From Candidatus Huberarchaeum crystalense (GTDB lineage Archaea; Huberarchaeota; Huberarchaeia; Huberarchaeales; Huberarchaeaceae): a stretch of DNA of 13,421 nucleotides. Shown piece after piece: positions 12,693 through 13,421 of the stretch (positions are counted from its first letter, which is position 1; each line of letters opens with the position of its first letter). Made by a program: the position numbers and the translations under genes. The notes beneath the pieces are model-generated. The model was not told the origin of the DNA, did not search any database, and saw only the letters and a list, made by a program, of their open reading frames with translations. Location of the stretch: the NCBI GenBank assembly GCA_002789275.1, contig PFSX01000015.1:1-13421 (forward strand). The letters are read 5' to 3'.

Positions 12693-12749
12693 TTTAAGGG
12701 GCATTGTTGTGCGTTTTGCATAACTTGCACCTGCTCCTCGTATTTTACT
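12693..12749 (+). other. spacer between tRNA-Ser and tRNA-Arg
   Basis: 57 bases with no gene. There is no good TATA box at the expected distance before tRNA-Arg, so the tRNAs may be co-transcribed and processed, although separate promoters cannot be excluded. Confidence 0.3.
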
Positions 12750-12821
12750 GCTCGCGTGGGGTAATGGATAACCTGGGAGCTTGCGGAGCTTCTGATCCGG
12801 GTTCAAATCCCGGCGTGAGCA
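12750..12821 (+). tRNA. tRNA-Arg (anticodon GCG)
   Basis: Cloverleaf: acceptor GCTCGCG/CGTGAGC (one G-U), D stem GGGT/ACCT with loop AATGGATA, anticodon stem GGAGC/GCTTC around TTGCGGA, a 4-base variable loop, and T arm CCGGG/CCCGG with loop TTCAAAT. Anticodon GCG reads CGC/CGU. Discriminator base A. No intron, no encoded CCA. The protein genes in the window use CGC codons often for such A+T-rich DNA, which this tRNA decodes. Confidence 0.93.
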
Positions 12822-12834
12822 CTATAAAATTTAT

Positions 12835-12907
12835 GCCCTAGTAGCTCAGTTGGTAGAGCGGCTGACTTGTAATCAGCAGGCCGGGAGTCCAACTCTCCCC
12901 TAGGGCT
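12835..12907 (+). tRNA. tRNA-Thr (anticodon TGT)
   Basis: Cloverleaf: acceptor GCCCTAG/CTAGGGC, D stem GCTC/GAGC with loop AGTTGGTA, anticodon stem GCTGA/TCAGC around CTTGTAA, 5-base variable loop, and T stem GGGAG/CTCCC. Anticodon TGT reads ACA and possibly ACG. Discriminator U, usual for archaeal Thr. The T loop is TCCAACT, so position 55 is C (12889) instead of the nearly universal U. It lies 13 bases after tRNA-Arg; the gap is A+T-rich (ctataaaattt). Confidence 0.93.
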
Positions 12908-12956
12908 TTTATCAAACAGCTATGTGTAATATTAGTTAGTGCGCGCCTTAACCAAA

Positions 12957-12967
12957 TTTTTATAAAT
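12957..12967 (+). promoter_or_regulatory. TATA box of the ASCH/DUF3850 gene
   Basis: ttttataaat lies about 28 bases before the ATG at 12990, preceded by the purine-rich accaaa (BRE-like). This is the clearest leaderless-type promoter in the window. No Shine-Dalgarno sequence is present. Confidence 0.65.
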
Positions 12968-12989
12968 TTCAACATTTAATAAATAAAAT

Positions 12990-13250
12990 ATGAAAATAGA
13001 AAAGAAAACTTGGCCAGAATATTTCCAGAAAATTATTGGAGGTGTTAAAACTTATGAGTTGCGTCTTGCCAACTTTGAATGTAAGCCCAAAGATGTTTTG
13101 GTTTTGAAAGAATGGGACCCTAAAACAAAAGAATATACTGGCAGAGTTATTGAGAAAACTGTAATTTATGTTGACAAGACCAAAGGTCATATTTTTTGGC
13201 CAAAAAAAGATATTGAAAAATATGGATTCCAAATAATTTCTTTCAAATAA
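12990..13250 (+). CDS. small ASCH/DUF3850-like (PUA-fold) protein
   Basis: An 86-residue protein resembling the ASCH/DUF3850 group, whose members have a PUA-like beta-barrel and are thought to bind RNA or modified nucleotides. Visible signature: WPEYFQKIIGGVKTYELR (8-25; the GxKTYExR element with Lys20, Glu23 and Arg25), the PKDVLVLKEWDP segment (33-44; usually GDxLxLxEWDP) and YTGR (49-52), followed by the strand VIEKTVIYV. The usual Gly-Asp before the second strand is Lys-Asp here. It has its own promoter and follows the tRNA cluster, so a role near translation is conceivable, but no partner is shown. The assignment rests on pattern memory; the biochemical function is unknown. Confidence 0.75.
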   Translation: MKIEKKTWPEYFQKIIGGVKTYELRLANFECKPKDVLVLKEWDPKTKEYTGRVIEKTVIYVDKTKGHIFWPKKDIEKYGFQIISFK

Positions 13251-13409
13251 GTAGCACGCCCACATGTTGTATTATTTGTTGCTTTTCACTCTCTCGTTCG
13301 CCTTGCAGGATGACTATATAAATGACTATATAATATATCTTAAATAAAATTTCTTGCAGAAATTTTTCAAATGCTCAGCCATGTCGCGCATTTTATTTAA
13401 TTTAATATT
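13251..13409 (+). promoter_or_regulatory. intergenic tail with doubled TATA element and hairpin
   Basis: The 12-base unit atgactatataa occurs twice in tandem at 13310-13321 and 13322-13333, doubling a TATA-like core. AAAATTTC (13346-13353) and GAAATTTT (13359-13366) form an 8-bp stem with a 5-base loop followed by T residues, which might be a terminator. No complete gene is seen. Confidence 0.45.
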
Positions 13410-13421
13410 ATGAATTTAAAC
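13410..13421 (+). CDS. possible start of a further gene, cut by the window end
   Basis: ATG at 13410 opens four codons (M N L N) before the window ends. A TATA-like ttttattta (13391-13399) lies 11-19 bases upstream, similar in spacing to the thioredoxin start. Nothing can be said of the product, and it may not be a gene. Confidence 0.25.

Noticed and set aside
12588..12806. A - strand 72-codon frame over the tRNA genes
   Set aside because: It is the reverse complement of two good tRNA cloverleaves; such frames are common false calls over tRNA clusters.
12932..12942. ttagttagtg near tRNA-Thr matching the core of the repeat at 1-69
   Set aside because: A single ten-base match in A+T-rich DNA can arise by chance and shows no array.
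12969..13265. A 98-codon - strand frame opposite the ASCH/DUF3850 gene
   Set aside because: The + strand frame has a good TATA box and a recognisable motif; the antisense product is only a Phe/Asn-rich shadow.

Overview
The window reads as chromosomal DNA of an A+T-rich archaeon, most likely a member of the DPANN group (for example a Woesearchaeota- or Pacearchaeota-like lineage). Archaeal character is seen directly. There is an archaeal-type uL5 and uS10, a replication factor C small subunit, an MC1-family chromosomal protein, TATA boxes lying about 20-30 bases upstream of start codons with little or no leader, and tRNA genes without encoded CCA. The DPANN placement is inference from the compact A+T-rich layout, the scattered ribosomal protein genes and the very large DUF11-type surface protein.

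Layout: 1-186 holds two short tandem-repeat arrays and then the uL5 promoter, which carries a near-perfect inverted repeat reaching the start codon. 187-759 is uL5 (+). 760-978 is a T-rich tract (A- and lysine-codon-rich on the other strand). 979-9765 is one giant gene (-) for a secreted, cysteine-rich, sequon-rich, membrane-anchored protein of about 2,930 residues. It takes up two thirds of the window. Diverging from it is a thioredoxin (9833-10147, +), followed by an RFC small subunit (10291-11244, +) whose promoter and first codons are exactly duplicated 76 bases upstream. MC1 (11424-11732, -) converges on RFC. A gene-free stretch of about 430 bases rich in small inverted repeats separates MC1 from uS10 (12180-12488, +). 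Then come tRNA-Ser(GGA), tRNA-Arg(GCG), tRNA-Thr(TGT), a small ASCH/DUF3850-type protein (12990-13250, +), and a tail region in which another gene may begin at 13410.

Most genes look monocistronic with their own promoters. The set is mostly information processing (translation: uL5, uS10, three tRNAs; replication: RFC; chromatin: MC1), plus a redox protein and a huge cell-surface protein. uL5 and uS10 are not in the usual archaeal ribosomal superoperon. No CRISPR array, insertion sequence, integrase or other mobile-element gene was seen. The best leads for something undescribed are the duplicated RFC promoter with its upstream mini-ORF, the inverted repeat over the uL5 promoter and start, the inverted-repeat cluster between MC1 and uS10, the giant surface protein with what looks like a broken lysine-rich tail, and two tRNAs with unusual bases.
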